Source: Mangrovibrevibacter kandeliae
GTDB lineage: Bacteria > Pseudomonadota > Alphaproteobacteria > Rhizobiales > Rhizobiaceae
Length of the DNA: 64,000 bases
Reading direction: 5' to 3'
Assembly (NCBI RefSeq): GCF_024519155.1
Contig: NZ_JANIFJ010000002.1
Location: 1-64,000, forward strand
Position numbers and translations under genes: made by a program. The notes under the pieces are model-generated. The model was not told where the DNA came from, did not search any database, and saw only the letters and a program-made list of their open reading frames with translations. Below are positions 18,737 through 32,947 of the stretch, piece by piece; position 1 is the stretch's first letter; the number at the start of each line of letters is the position of its first letter.

Positions 18737-19755
18737 CGGGCGGCCTCGCTCAAAAGTCGGCCAATCTCCAGCCAGCTGCGACGACCGATCACCGCCGACC
18801 CGTCGCCTCCCATTCCTTCGGCGACGAGATGCCGCCGCGCCTCGGACGGCGAGAAGCCGAAATGCTGCCGGAAATGGCGGGAGAACTGCGACGGATCGGG
18901 AAAGCCACAGGCGTCGGCGATGCTCTGCACGGGCACGGCGGGCTCGGTGCGCAGGCGCCGCAGCGCCACCAGCAGCCGCTCGCGCGTAATGAAGGCCTGG
19001 ATACCGCCGTCTGCCTCGAAGGCGCGAAACAGCGAGGCGCGGGACAGGCCGCAGCGGAGCGCGATCAACGTCGCGTTCAGTGCCGGGTCCAACAGATGCC
19101 GGTCGATGAAGCCTGCCGCGACCGCGCGGGCGCTCGCCCGGGCAAACCCCTTGGCGCGGGCGTTCGGCTCCTCCCCCGCCGCGCCGCCGACCATGGTGAG
19201 GAAGGCGTCCAGGGCGGCGCCGGACTCGGCATCGTCCAGTTGCGGCGCGTTCAGCACCGTCTCGCTGAGATGGCTGTAGGCGAGCGCCCGCAGCGCGTCG
19301 GATCCGTTGAGGAGCACGCCGTGGGGCGTCGCCGAGAGATACTTCTCGACCCGCGCACGTGGCACGAGAAGGTTGACGTCGGCGGCCTCGGTCGTGACCT
19401 GCACGATGGAGCGTGAGAGGTCGATGACGTGCACGTCGCCGGCCCTGCCGCTGACCGATCGACCATCGAAGTCGCCGGTGAAGGAGCCGCCGGCATAGCC
19501 CTGGAAGGCGACGTAGTCGGACAGCTCGCGGGGCGCATGCACGGGGTTGCGGCTGTAGCGCTGCGCCGAGGCCGCCTTGTCGACGGCAAGGTAATGCCCG
19601 GTGCACGACACCCGGATGCGGGCGGCGAAGCTGTCCCGCTCGCCGCTGTACCAGGGATCGTAAAGCGGCTCGACGGCGGCACGCCAGACATCGAGGCGCT
19701 GTGCAGGCGGATACGCACTGACGTCCACGTCTGCGACGATACGCGTCGAAGTCAC
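18733..19755 (-). CDS. AraC-family transcriptional regulator (first of a tandem pair)
   Basis: The GTG at 19755 is chosen because GGGGAGG lies about 9 bases upstream and because the extension to 19854 is arginine-rich and unlike a domain; this gives 340 residues. The N-terminal half has the same sensor-like pattern as its neighbour (PAQRLDVWRAAVEPLYD, YVAFQGYAGGSFTGDFDGRS, GDVHVIDLSR). The C-terminal HTH pair includes LIALRCGLSRASLFRAFEAD and IADACGFPDPSQFSRHFRQH, then FGFSPSEAR. Paralogous to the next gene, with which it overlaps by 4 bases. It may act jointly with it or as a heteromer; that is inference. Confidence 0.85.
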   Translation of the reverse strand: MTSTRIVADVDVSAYPPAQRLDVWRAAVEPLYDPWYSGERDSFAARIRVSCTGHYLAVDKAASAQRYSRNPVHAPRELSDYVAFQGYAGGSFTGDFDGRSVSGRAGDVHVIDLSRSIVQVTTEAADVNLLVPRARVEKYLSATPHGVLLNGSDALRALAYSHLSETVLNAPQLDDAESGAALDAFLTMVGGAAGEEPNARAKGFARASARAVAAGFIDRHLLDPALNATLIALRCGLSRASLFRAFEADGGIQAFITRERLLVALRRLRTEPAVPVQSIADACGFPDPSQFSRHFRQHFGFSPSEARRHLVAEGMGGDGSAVIGRRSWLEIGRLLSEAAR

Positions 19756-19964
19756 CCGGACCTGCCTCCCCAAGCACGATCTTCGGCCCGCGATCCGCCC
19801 GCGACGAGGCGGCCGTAAGGGCACTCGGGCAGTTAAGACACATCGCCCGGTCAAAGGTCCAGAAGAAGATAATATGGCCGTTGAACTGGATTAATGCGAG
19901 CCCATACCACGGGTTTCAGTCGCCAGGGCGTCGCGATCCGTCGGTGCCCGGCGTCGACGCGGGG

Positions 19965-23747
<3,783 letters not shown>

Positions 23748-23782
23748 GCGTCATCACCTTGCCGGACCGGGCGCCGAGATCA

Positions 23783-23804
23783 CATAAAGATATCCTTATG
23801 TCAA
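23783..23804 (-). promoter_or_regulatory. SahR-like operator overlapping the metH -35 region
   Basis: Positions 23783-23800 read CATAAAGATATCCTTATG, an 18-base inverted repeat with a single mismatched pair around GATATC. On the minus strand a perfect -35 hexamer TTGACA occupies 23804-23799 and abuts it, so a bound protein would cover the core promoter of metH. From memory, ArsR-type SahR regulators of the methionine cycle in Proteobacteria bind AT-rich palindromes centred on GATATC. No sahR gene is in the window. Confidence 0.7.
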
Positions 23805-23953
23805 TAAGCGATGACGTGACTGGCCTTGCCTCCTGGTCTTCGACAGCCGCAGCCGGGGTCGAGTTCTTGGGGTCAGGAGGCCGCACCACGTGCAGAGAGC
23901 GGCAACCCGGCGGGTCCGCAGGCTCGAGACCGCGGCCCCCGCCTTGGGCCTGG

Positions 23954-24397
23954 TCAGGCGGCGCGGCTGAGATTTTGCCGGACCCGCTCGAGCGCCTGCT
24001 CCACCGCCTTGCGGGCATAGGGATCGATGCCGTCCATCGCGCGCTCGTAGGCCGTTCCGATGAGCGGCCCGACCGCGGCCGCCACTTCCGAAAGCCGTTC
24101 GGTGACGTGGACGAGCTTGGCGCGCCGGTCGCCCGGATCGGTGCGGCGCTCGACCAGCCCCATCGCCTCCAGCCGGTCGATGTAGCTCGACACGGTCATC
24201 GGCTCGACATCCATCTTCTCGGCCAGCACGCGCTGACGCACCCCGTCATGCCGCGAGATGACGATCAGGGTGCGAATCAGGCCGGGCGTCAGACCGAGGC
24301 CACACTCCATGACGCATCGGTCGATCTCCCCGCGCAGCAGACGCGCGGCGTCGGTCAGAAGGAACACGGCGAAACTCTGGTTGTCCTCTGCAAGCAT
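23954..24397 (-). CDS. MarR-family transcriptional regulator
   Basis: Start 24397 gives 147 residues (MLAEDNQSFAVFLLTDAARL) and follows AAGGGCGAGAG closely; an alternative ATG at 24460 has no good ribosome site. The winged-helix core is RVLAEKMDVEPMTVSSYIDR followed by LEAMGLVERRTDPGDRRAKL, the DRR wing typical of MarR proteins. It is a dimeric cytosolic repressor by family. It is divergent from the D-lyxose-isomerase-like gene and may control it, itself, or both. A palindrome at 24458-24473 in the shared upstream region could be its site. Confidence 0.88.
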   Translation of the reverse strand: MLAEDNQSFAVFLLTDAARLLRGEIDRCVMECGLGLTPGLIRTLIVISRHDGVRQRVLAEKMDVEPMTVSSYIDRLEAMGLVERRTDPGDRRAKLVHVTERLSEVAAAVGPLIGTAYERAMDGIDPYARKAVEQALERVRQNLSRAA

Positions 24398-24707
24398 CGA
24401 TCTCTCGCCCTTCGATAGACGCCCTTCTACCGGGCGCTTTCTTTGAATTTCAACGAGCATACTTAGACGTATGGCACCTTGTCCGAAGTTGTTTCGATGC
24501 ATTTCATACTATACAAGATGATCTCTATCAGGACGGGTTATGGTCCATCGCGATGCTGTGGCGGACAGGGTGATCGTCGCCGTCCGGGACGGCTGGCCTG
24601 CCGCGCAGCAGGGATCTGCAGAAAGGATCGAGGGCCGTTCCAAGGACCGGCGAAAGGCTCTAGACATCGAGGGCCCGCCGTGGACGGCGATGCACAGGGA
24701 GAGAGCC
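24398..24707. other. Divergent intergenic region between marR-type gene and sugar isomerase gene
   Basis: This 310-base gap is more AT-rich than its surroundings between about 24440 and 24545, as expected for back-to-back promoters. It holds the inverted repeat at 24458-24473 and a small CGCCC/GGGCG hairpin at 24420-24436. Reading frames crossing it are extensions of the flanking genes and look non-coding. I see no RNA gene. Confidence 0.5.
24458..24473. promoter_or_regulatory. Candidate MarR operator
   Basis: The sequence CATACTTAGACGTATG is a perfect 5-base inverted repeat (CATAC/GTATG) around six bases. It lies 61 bases upstream of the chosen marR start, in the spacing and form typical of autoregulated MarR genes. 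The assignment rests on position and symmetry only. Confidence 0.45.
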
Positions 24708-25394
24708 ATGAAGCGGTCGGAGATCAACGCCATCCTGATGGAAGGCGACGCCTTCATCCGCTCCTTCGGCTACGTCATGCCGCCCTTCGCCTACCTGACC
24801 CCGGAGGAGATGCAGGCGCGCCGCGGCGAGATCGGCGGCATCGTCGACGCAAGGCTCGGCTGGGACATCACCGACTACGGCCTCGGCCGCTTCGCCGAGA
24901 CCGGCCTCTTCCTCTTCACCGTGCGCAACGGCCGTGCGGAGGACCTCACGCGCGGGCGTGGCATGCTCTATGCCGAGAAGATCATGATCAGCCGCAAGGA
25001 TCAGCTCTCGCCGATGCACCGCCACGTGGTGAAGGCCGAGGACATCATCAACCGCGGCGGCGGCACCCTGGTGCTCGAGCTGTTCATGTCGGACGCGGGC
25101 GGCAATCCCGACTCGAGCGCGGGGGTCGAGGTGCCGACCGACGGCGTGGTGCGGCGCCTGCCGGCGGGCGGGCGCCTCGCACTCGAACCCGGCGAGAGCG
25201 TGACGCTGCTGCCGGGCGTCTGGCACGCCTTCTGGGGCGAAGGTGCGGACGTCCTGATCGGCGAGGTCTCGACGGTCAACGACGACATGACCGACAACGT
25301 CTTCCGCGAGCCGATCGGCCGCTTCTCGACGGTCGAGGAGGACGAGCCGCCGCTTCACCTCCTCGTATCGGACTACGACCGCCTGCTCGGCTGA
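24708..25394 (+). CDS. D-lyxose/D-mannose ketol-isomerase-like cupin
   Basis: Start 24708 (MKRSEINAILMEGDAFIRSF) follows AGGGAGAGAG; the longer in-frame extension is not protein-like. The 228 residues match the D-lyxose isomerase family, a cupin that interconverts D-lyxose and D-xylulose or D-mannose and D-fructose using a divalent metal. Visible metal-site candidates are MHRHVVKAEDI and GVWHAFWGE, with a Glu in VLIGEVSTVNDD. No sugar transporter or kinase is adjacent, so the natural substrate is open. It is convergent with the amidohydrolase gene. Confidence 0.82.
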   Translation: MKRSEINAILMEGDAFIRSFGYVMPPFAYLTPEEMQARRGEIGGIVDARLGWDITDYGLGRFAETGLFLFTVRNGRAEDLTRGRGMLYAEKIMISRKDQLSPMHRHVVKAEDIINRGGGTLVLELFMSDAGGNPDSSAGVEVPTDGVVRRLPAGGRLALEPGESVTLLPGVWHAFWGEGADVLIGEVSTVNDDMTDNVFREPIGRFSTVEEDEPPLHLLVSDYDRLLG

Positions 25395-25409
25395 GCCGGG
25401 CAGCCGAGC
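25385..25409. terminator. Stem-loop between convergent genes
   Basis: GCTCGGCT and AGCCGAGC form a perfect 8-bp stem with a 9-base loop. It overlaps the stop of the isomerase gene and sits in the 33-base gap before the convergent amidohydrolase. There is no clear T-run on either side, so it is at best a weak bidirectional terminator. Confidence 0.35.
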
Positions 25410-25427
25410 GGTCGGGTCCGAGGGCGG

Positions 25428-26588
25428 TCAGGCCGCCAGTCGGGTCTCGACGATGCGGGCGAGCAGGCTTGCGCCGATCGGCAGGATCGCGTCGTCGAGC
25501 ACGAAGCCCGGATTGTGCACCGGCACCGAGCCGCCGTGGCCGACCCAGACATAGGCACCGGGAACGGCGTGCAGCATGTCGGCGAAATCCTCGCTGCCCA
25601 TCATCGGGTGCGGATCGGTGAGGACGCCGGCCTCGCCGACGATCTCCACCGCCACCGCGCGCATCGCCTCGGTCTCGGCCGGATGGTTCTCGAGCACGCG
25701 GAAGGTGTCGCGCATGTCGACCTCGATCTCGCAGCCATGCATGGTGGCGGTGGCGGCGCAGATCGCCGCCAGGCGGCCGCGCAGCATCGCGCCGACTGCG
25801 TCGTCGAAGAAGCGCAGCGTGCCGCCGAGATGGGCGCTGTCCGGCACGACGTTGTAGGCTGAGCCGGCGTGGAACATCGTGATCGACAGCACCGCCGGCT
25901 GCATCGGATCGACGTTGCGGCTGACGATGCTCTGCAGGCTCTGCACGAGCTGCGTGCCGATGACGACGGGGTCCCTGGCGTCCTGCGGCCGCGCCCCGTG
26001 GCTGCCGACGCCCTTGATGCGGATGTCGAAGAAGCTGGCGCCGGCCATCGCCTTGCCGGGGAACACGGCGATCTGGCCGAGCTCGTGAAGCGGGCTGTTG
26101 TGGAGCCCGTAGACCTCGTCGCAGGGGAAGCGCTCGAACAGGCCGTCGTCGAGCATGGCGCGGGCGCCGCCGAGCCCCTCCTCCGCCGGCTGGAAGATGA
26201 AGACCGCGGTGCCGGCGAAGTCGCGGGTCTCGGCGAGGTAGCGGGCGGCGCCGAGCAGCATCGTGGTGTGCCCGTCATGGCCGCAGCCGTGGAAGGCACC
26301 CGGCACCGTCGAGCGGTAAGGCAGGTTGGTGAGCTCGTCCATCGGCAGCGCGTCCATGTCGGCCCGCAGCCCGATCCGCCGGCCCTCCCCCCTGGCGCCG
26401 TGCAGGATGCCGACGACGCCGGTCTTGCCGAGGCCGCGATGCACCTCGATGCCGAAGGAGGCGAGCGCCTCGGCGACGATGCCGGAGGTGCGGACCTCCT
26501 CGAAGCCGATCTCGGGATGGGCGTGGAGATCGCGGCGGATGGCGGTCAGTTCGTCGGCAAAGCTCTCGATCTTCGGAAGGACGGTCAT
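25428..26588 (-). CDS. M20-family amidohydrolase (hippurate hydrolase type)
   Basis: The chosen start (MTVLPKIESFADELTAIRRD) follows AGGAAC and yields 386 residues, the usual length. Metal-binding motifs of the peptidase M20D group are visible: LRADMDALPMDE, HGCGHDGHTTMLLG, FQPAEEGLGGARAML, YGLHN and MMGSEDFADML. The dimerisation insert starts near ASFFDIRIKGVGSHGARPQD. Family members hydrolyse N-acyl amino acids, hippurate or IAA conjugates in the cytosol; the substrate cannot be read from sequence. It stands alone between convergent and divergent neighbours. Confidence 0.92.
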   Translation of the reverse strand: MTVLPKIESFADELTAIRRDLHAHPEIGFEEVRTSGIVAEALASFGIEVHRGLGKTGVVGILHGARGEGRRIGLRADMDALPMDELTNLPYRSTVPGAFHGCGHDGHTTMLLGAARYLAETRDFAGTAVFIFQPAEEGLGGARAMLDDGLFERFPCDEVYGLHNSPLHELGQIAVFPGKAMAGASFFDIRIKGVGSHGARPQDARDPVVIGTQLVQSLQSIVSRNVDPMQPAVLSITMFHAGSAYNVVPDSAHLGGTLRFFDDAVGAMLRGRLAAICAATATMHGCEIEVDMRDTFRVLENHPAETEAMRAVAVEIVGEAGVLTDPHPMMGSEDFADMLHAVPGAYVWVGHGGSVPVHNPGFVLDDAILPIGASLLARIVETRLAA

Positions 26589-26786
26589 CGGCGGTTCCTG
26601 ATGTGCACGGGACGGACCAGGCCGTCTTAACCGCAGGACGGCTTCAAAGGGAGGGTGTCGGTCGCGCCTGGCCCCGCAAATGCCGGTAAATCGACGCCTG
26701 CTTAAAATGCGACGCGTTTCCTTCAGCCGATCCGCACGGTGGCCAGTGAACAATCGCCGATACGAGTTCATGCGGGAGCGTGTGTC

Positions 26787-27212
26787 ATGGCCAAGACGGA
26801 AAAGGCGGTTGCGCCCCTCGGCGAAGAGGCCGCACCGGCGCCGAAGAAGCGCAAGTTGATCCTTCTCGTCGCAGGGGGCGTGGTGGCGCTCTGCGTCGCC
26901 GGCGGCGGTGGCTACGCCTTCTCGGGCTTTCTCGGCGCCGGCGAGGCGCATGCCGAGGCCGACGGCCACGGCGCGCCGCCGATCCCGGTGCCGATGCCGG
27001 TCGCGACCGTCGCCGACGCCGCGGCGGAGGCCGGCGACTATCAGATCGTCTCGCTGTTCGACGATGAGGCGATCCTCGCCACCCGGGACACTTTGGTGCG
27101 CCTCAAGGTCGGCTCGCAGGCCCCCGGGCTCGGCACGGTGACCGCGATCCATCCGAACGCTGCGGGCGGCGGCACGCTCACCACGACGCAGGCGGTGCTG
27201 AAGGCCCTCTGA
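26787..27212 (+). CDS. Small single-pass membrane protein with PilP/GspC-like C-terminus
   Basis: The ATG at 26787 (MAKTEKAVAPLGEEAAPAPK) gives 141 residues. After a short basic, Pro/Ala-rich cytosolic tail come a transmembrane helix (KLILLVAGGVVALCVAGGGG) and a flexible linker. The last ~55 residues (ATRDTLVRLKVGSQAPGLGT, VTAIHPN) resemble the small beta domain of pilus and type II secretion proteins, where a value or sequence is presented as V.VG..PG.G.V..I. That likeness is weak. No secretion gene is nearby, so I give no function. Confidence 0.7.
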   Translation: MAKTEKAVAPLGEEAAPAPKKRKLILLVAGGVVALCVAGGGGYAFSGFLGAGEAHAEADGHGAPPIPVPMPVATVADAAAEAGDYQIVSLFDDEAILATRDTLVRLKVGSQAPGLGTVTAIHPNAAGGGTLTTTQAVLKAL

Positions 27213-27362
27213 GCCGCGCAGCGTCGAACCCGGCAAGGTCCGGCGGCCATCGCGCGGCGGTGGCCGGGACGGCGCCTGGACACGAACGCGCCCCCGCTTA
27301 ACGCAAGGGACGTTCCGTGCGATGGAGCGGCGGATCACCCGCTGTTCCTCGGAAAGCCGCCG

Positions 27363-27824
27363 ATGTCTCCTGCCCTGAATGTCCGCCGTGCCCAGTCCCG
27401 CGACGTTGCCGCGATCGTCGCAATGCTCGCCGACGACCATCTCGGGGCCGGCCGCGAGGACACCGCGACACCGCTGAACCCGGCCTATACCGCCGCGTTC
27501 GAGGCGATCGACGCGGATGCCAATCAGTTCCTGGCCGTCGTCGAGGAGGCCGGCGCGGTGATCGGCACGCTGCATCTCACCTTCCTGCCGGGCCTGTCCC
27601 GCAAGGGCGCCTGGCGCGGCCAGATCGAGGCGGTCCGCATCGCCGGAGGCCGGCGCGGCGACGGCCTCGGCGGCCGAATGATCGAATGGGCGATCGAGGA
27701 GTGCCGTCGGCGCGGCTGCGTGCTCGTCCAGCTGACCACCGATCGTTCGCGCAAGGACGCCCACCGCTTCTACGAGCGGCTCGGCTTCGAGCAGACCCAT
27801 CTCGGATACAAGCTGACGGTGTGA
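27363..27824 (+). CDS. GNAT-family N-acetyltransferase
   Basis: The product is 153 residues, a complete GNAT fold. It starts LNVRRAQSRDVAAIVAMLAD (strand 1 and helix 1). The acetyl-CoA pyrophosphate loop is RRGDGLGGRMIEWAIEECRR (the R/Q-x-x-G-x-G/A motif), and the C-terminal motif B is DAHRFYERLGFEQTHLGYKL. Such enzymes transfer acetyl from acetyl-CoA to small amines or protein N-termini; substrate unknown. It is convergent with gyrB, 61 bases away. Confidence 0.9.
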   Translation: MSPALNVRRAQSRDVAAIVAMLADDHLGAGREDTATPLNPAYTAAFEAIDADANQFLAVVEEAGAVIGTLHLTFLPGLSRKGAWRGQIEAVRIAGGRRGDGLGGRMIEWAIEECRRRGCVLVQLTTDRSRKDAHRFYERLGFEQTHLGYKLTV

Positions 27825-27828
27825 GACG

Positions 27829-27863
27829 GGACGGCGATGCGTATCGCGTATCGCTCGCCGTCC
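27829..27863. terminator. Stem-loop between GNAT gene and gyrB
   Basis: GGACGGCGA (27829-27837) pairs perfectly with TCGCCGTCC (27855-27863) across a 17-base loop. It fills the gap between the convergent GNAT gene and gyrB, where a bidirectional terminator is expected. No T-tract follows on either strand, so efficiency is uncertain. Confidence 0.45.
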
Positions 27864-27885
27864 GGCCCTGCGCTGGCAACCCCGT

Positions 27886-30420
<2,535 letters not shown>

Positions 30421-30565
30421 TTAACGCCGGATGGCCTCGACACCCCACAGTCACGGCGCCGCTCGTACCACCGCAGCGCGATCGCCTACACGCGAGCGTG
30501 ACGGAACAGGCTTGCGCATGGATGGCTTAACGTCGTGAAACCACCATAAAAACAGAGACTTGATC

Positions 30566-30874
30566 ATGAACTTCTCGAAAGCTTCACTCCTCGCGCTGGC
30601 GCTGACCGGCGGCCTCGCGGCACCGGCCTTCGCGCAGCCCGTCACGCCCTACCCGAACCAGTCGCCGATCACCGGCGCCCGCATCGGGGCGAACGATGCG
30701 CCCCGCGGCTCGGTCGAGTTCTGCCGGACCTATGCCCGCCAGACCGCGGCCAACGCCTACGAGGATCGCATCTCGCGCGACGAGGACGGCTTCGGCGTGC
30801 GCGCCTTCAACGAGCAGCAGGCGAGCCGGGACGGCAACGACGCGTTCGAGCGCTGCCTGGCGCGTCACCGCTGA
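30566..30874 (+). CDS. Small exported protein of unknown function
   Basis: The ATG at 30566 opens a clear signal peptide (MNFSKASLLALALTGGLAAP, then AFAQ), leaving a mature protein of about 78 residues. It has two cysteines (VEFCRTYARQ and FERCLARHR), which could form a disulfide in the periplasm. A TTG two codons upstream is an alternative start. The helical pattern and charged composition suggest a small soluble periplasmic protein. I do not recognise the family. Confidence 0.72.
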   Translation: MNFSKASLLALALTGGLAAPAFAQPVTPYPNQSPITGARIGANDAPRGSVEFCRTYARQTAANAYEDRISRDEDGFGVRAFNEQQASRDGNDAFERCLARHR

Positions 30875-30967
30875 TCCTCGCCGCTTCAAGCCCGGGCGTG
30901 GCGGCCGTCGCCGCGCTCGTCATGCGTGACCACCTCCCCCATATGCGTGGGAAACGAGGATTCGCGC

Positions 30968-32335
30968 ATGGATACGACACCCGCTCCCTTCCGCGCCCCG
31001 GCGCCCGTGCCGCACACCAGACCGCTGAGCTTCGCGGGCTTCGTGCTGACGGCCTCGCGCAATCCGATCGAAATCTGGGGATCGCGGGCCTATAGCGAAC
31101 CCTATGTGCGGGCGAACTGGCTGAACGTGCCGACGATCGTGGTCAACGATCCCGCCGCCATCCGGTACTGCCTCGTCGAGAATTCGAAGAACTACGTGAT
31201 GCAGCCGCTGCGTCAGCGGATTCTGCGTCCGTTGCTGCGCGACGGCCTCCTGACAGCGGAGGGCGAGCTCTGGCGCCGCACCCGGAAGGCGATGGCGCCG
31301 GTGTTCACGCCGAAGAACATCTTCGGCTTCGCCGAGATCATGGAGCGGCGGTCGAGCGCGTTTGCGGAACAGCTGGAAGAGCTGCCGGGCGGGCTCACCG
31401 ACGTCGCCTTCCAGATGACGCTCCTCACCTACGACATCCTCCAGGCGACCCTCTTCTCGGACGACATCACCGGCGAGCCGCAGGAGTTCGCGAAGTCGAT
31501 GGAGACGTTCCTGGCCCGCATGGGCCGGGTCGATCCGCTCGACCTTCTCGACGCACCGGCCTTCATCCCGCGCGTCTGGCGCCTGCTCGGGAGGCGCTCC
31601 TCCGGCTATTTCCGCCGGCTGATCGCGGAAACGATGGCAAGGCGCAAGGCGCTCATGGAGAACGATCCCGAGGCTGCGCCGAACGACTTCCTGACGCTGC
31701 TCCTGAGGGCAGACGGCCTCAGCCCTTCCGAAATCGAGGACAACATCATCACCTTCATCGGCGCCGGTCACGAGACCACCGCCCGCGCCCTCGGCTGGAC
31801 GCTGTATCTCCTGAGCCAGGCGCCGCAGGAGCGGATCAGGGTCGAGGAGGAACTCGACGCGCTGCTGCCGGAGCTGCCCGATCCGACCACCTGGCTCGAC
31901 CGGCTGGTCCACACGCGTGCGGCGCTCGAGGAGGCGCTGCGGCTCTATCCGCCGGCGCCCTCGCTGAACCGGACCGCCCTCGCCGACGACCGCTTCGGCG
32001 ATCTGGAGATCCCGGCCGGGGCGTCGGTGCTGGTGATGCCCTGGCTGGTGCAGCGGCACAGGCTTCTTTGGAGAGATCCGGAATGCTTCATGCCGTCGCG
32101 CTTCCTGCCGGAGAACCGCGACCGGATCGACCGCTACCAGTATCTGCCCTTCGGCGTCGGTCCGCGCGTGTGCATCGGCGCGAGCTTCGCGCTGCAGGAG
32201 GGCGTCATCGCCCTCGCCTGCCTGATGCGCAACCTGCGTTTCGACTATGTCGGCAGCCGCCCGCCCTTCCCGGTGCAGAAGATCACGGTGCAGCCGCGGG
32301 GCGGCCTGCCCATGCGCGTGACGCGGCGCCGCTGA
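30968..32335 (+). CDS. Cytochrome P450
   Basis: The 455-residue product starts MDTTPAPFRAPAPVPHTRPL behind GAGGA; a GTG at 30926 is an alternative. P450 hallmarks are all present: the I-helix oxygen-activation motif FIGAGHETTARAL, the K-helix ExxR in EEALRLYPPAP, and the haem-thiolate loop FGVGPRVCIGASFA with its cysteine. The GLLTAEGELWRRTRKAMAPV helix C segment is also typical. It is a soluble class I type monooxygenase by appearance and would need ferredoxin and reductase from elsewhere. Substrate unknown; no pathway genes flank it. Confidence 0.95.
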   Translation: MDTTPAPFRAPAPVPHTRPLSFAGFVLTASRNPIEIWGSRAYSEPYVRANWLNVPTIVVNDPAAIRYCLVENSKNYVMQPLRQRILRPLLRDGLLTAEGELWRRTRKAMAPVFTPKNIFGFAEIMERRSSAFAEQLEELPGGLTDVAFQMTLLTYDILQATLFSDDITGEPQEFAKSMETFLARMGRVDPLDLLDAPAFIPRVWRLLGRRSSGYFRRLIAETMARRKALMENDPEAAPNDFLTLLLRADGLSPSEIEDNIITFIGAGHETTARALGWTLYLLSQAPQERIRVEEELDALLPELPDPTTWLDRLVHTRAALEEALRLYPPAPSLNRTALADDRFGDLEIPAGASVLVMPWLVQRHRLLWRDPECFMPSRFLPENRDRIDRYQYLPFGVGPRVCIGASFALQEGVIALACLMRNLRFDYVGSRPPFPVQKITVQPRGGLPMRVTRRR

Positions 32336-32370
32336 GCCGCCGTATGCCGCCGTCCGGCCGCTCCACCGGA

Positions 32371-32850
32371 TCAGGCGGCGGCAGAGCCCCACGGTGCCGG
32401 GCCGGTGAAGACGACGCCGTAGCGAGCGGCCATCGCGCCGAGTTGCGCAAGGTCGCGCGGGATCGCGAGACCCGCCTCGCCAGCCTCCAGGAAGAAGCCC
32501 TCGAAGCCACCCGGCGTGCAGACGGCGACCGTGCGTCCCGCTTCACGACCGACGACGCGGAAGCTGTGCGGCACACCGCGGGGCAGAAAGACCGACGCGC
32601 CGGCCCCGGCCTCGAAGGTTTGCCCGTCCAGCCAGAACTCGTATTCGCCTTCGATGACGTGGATCACCTCGTCCTCGTTGCGATGCACGTGCACCGGCGG
32701 GCCGTCGCCGCTCGGCACGCGCGCCTCGAACATGCCGATTGCACCACCGGTCTCGGCGTTCGGCAGGGTGATCGTGTAGTCGGTGCCGTTCCAGCGCACC
32801 TTGCGCGTCGTGGCGATCGGGCGTTCCATAAGGATCATCAGGTGCTCCAT
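32371..32850 (-). CDS. Cupin-domain protein
   Basis: Start 32850 (MEHLMILMERPIATTRKVRW) follows GGGCAGGACGG; the ATG at 32838 also has a ribosome site. The ~159 residues form a single cupin: motif 1 GPPVHVHRNEDEVIHVIEGE and motif 2 FLPRGVPHSFRVVGREAG supply the metal-binding His and Glu residues. It resembles small quercetinase-like or storage cupins of unknown role. It is divergent from a broken LysR gene, 97 bases away, which may once have regulated it. Confidence 0.85.
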   Translation of the reverse strand: MEHLMILMERPIATTRKVRWNGTDYTITLPNAETGGAIGMFEARVPSGDGPPVHVHRNEDEVIHVIEGEYEFWLDGQTFEAGAGASVFLPRGVPHSFRVVGREAGRTVAVCTPGGFEGFFLEAGEAGLAIPRDLAQLGAMAARYGVVFTGPAPWGSAAA

Positions 32851-32947
32851 CCGTCCTGCCCTTTCCCGAGAGGAAGGCAGCGGGGACGCGTTACGCGGCG
32901 CGGCCGCGGTGCGGAAATCGAATGATCGTATCGAGGTTATCGGTCTC

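Noticed and set aside
17672-19843. A 723-residue minus-strand frame that could be read as one fused double AraC protein
   Set aside because: Its N-terminal half is the out-of-frame shadow of the first AraC gene; only the part from 18736 encodes a real regulator.
25428-27800. 790-residue extension of the M20 hydrolase frame
   Set aside because: The upstream part is antisense to the small membrane protein and GNAT genes; the true start at 26588 has a ribosome site and family-like N-terminus.
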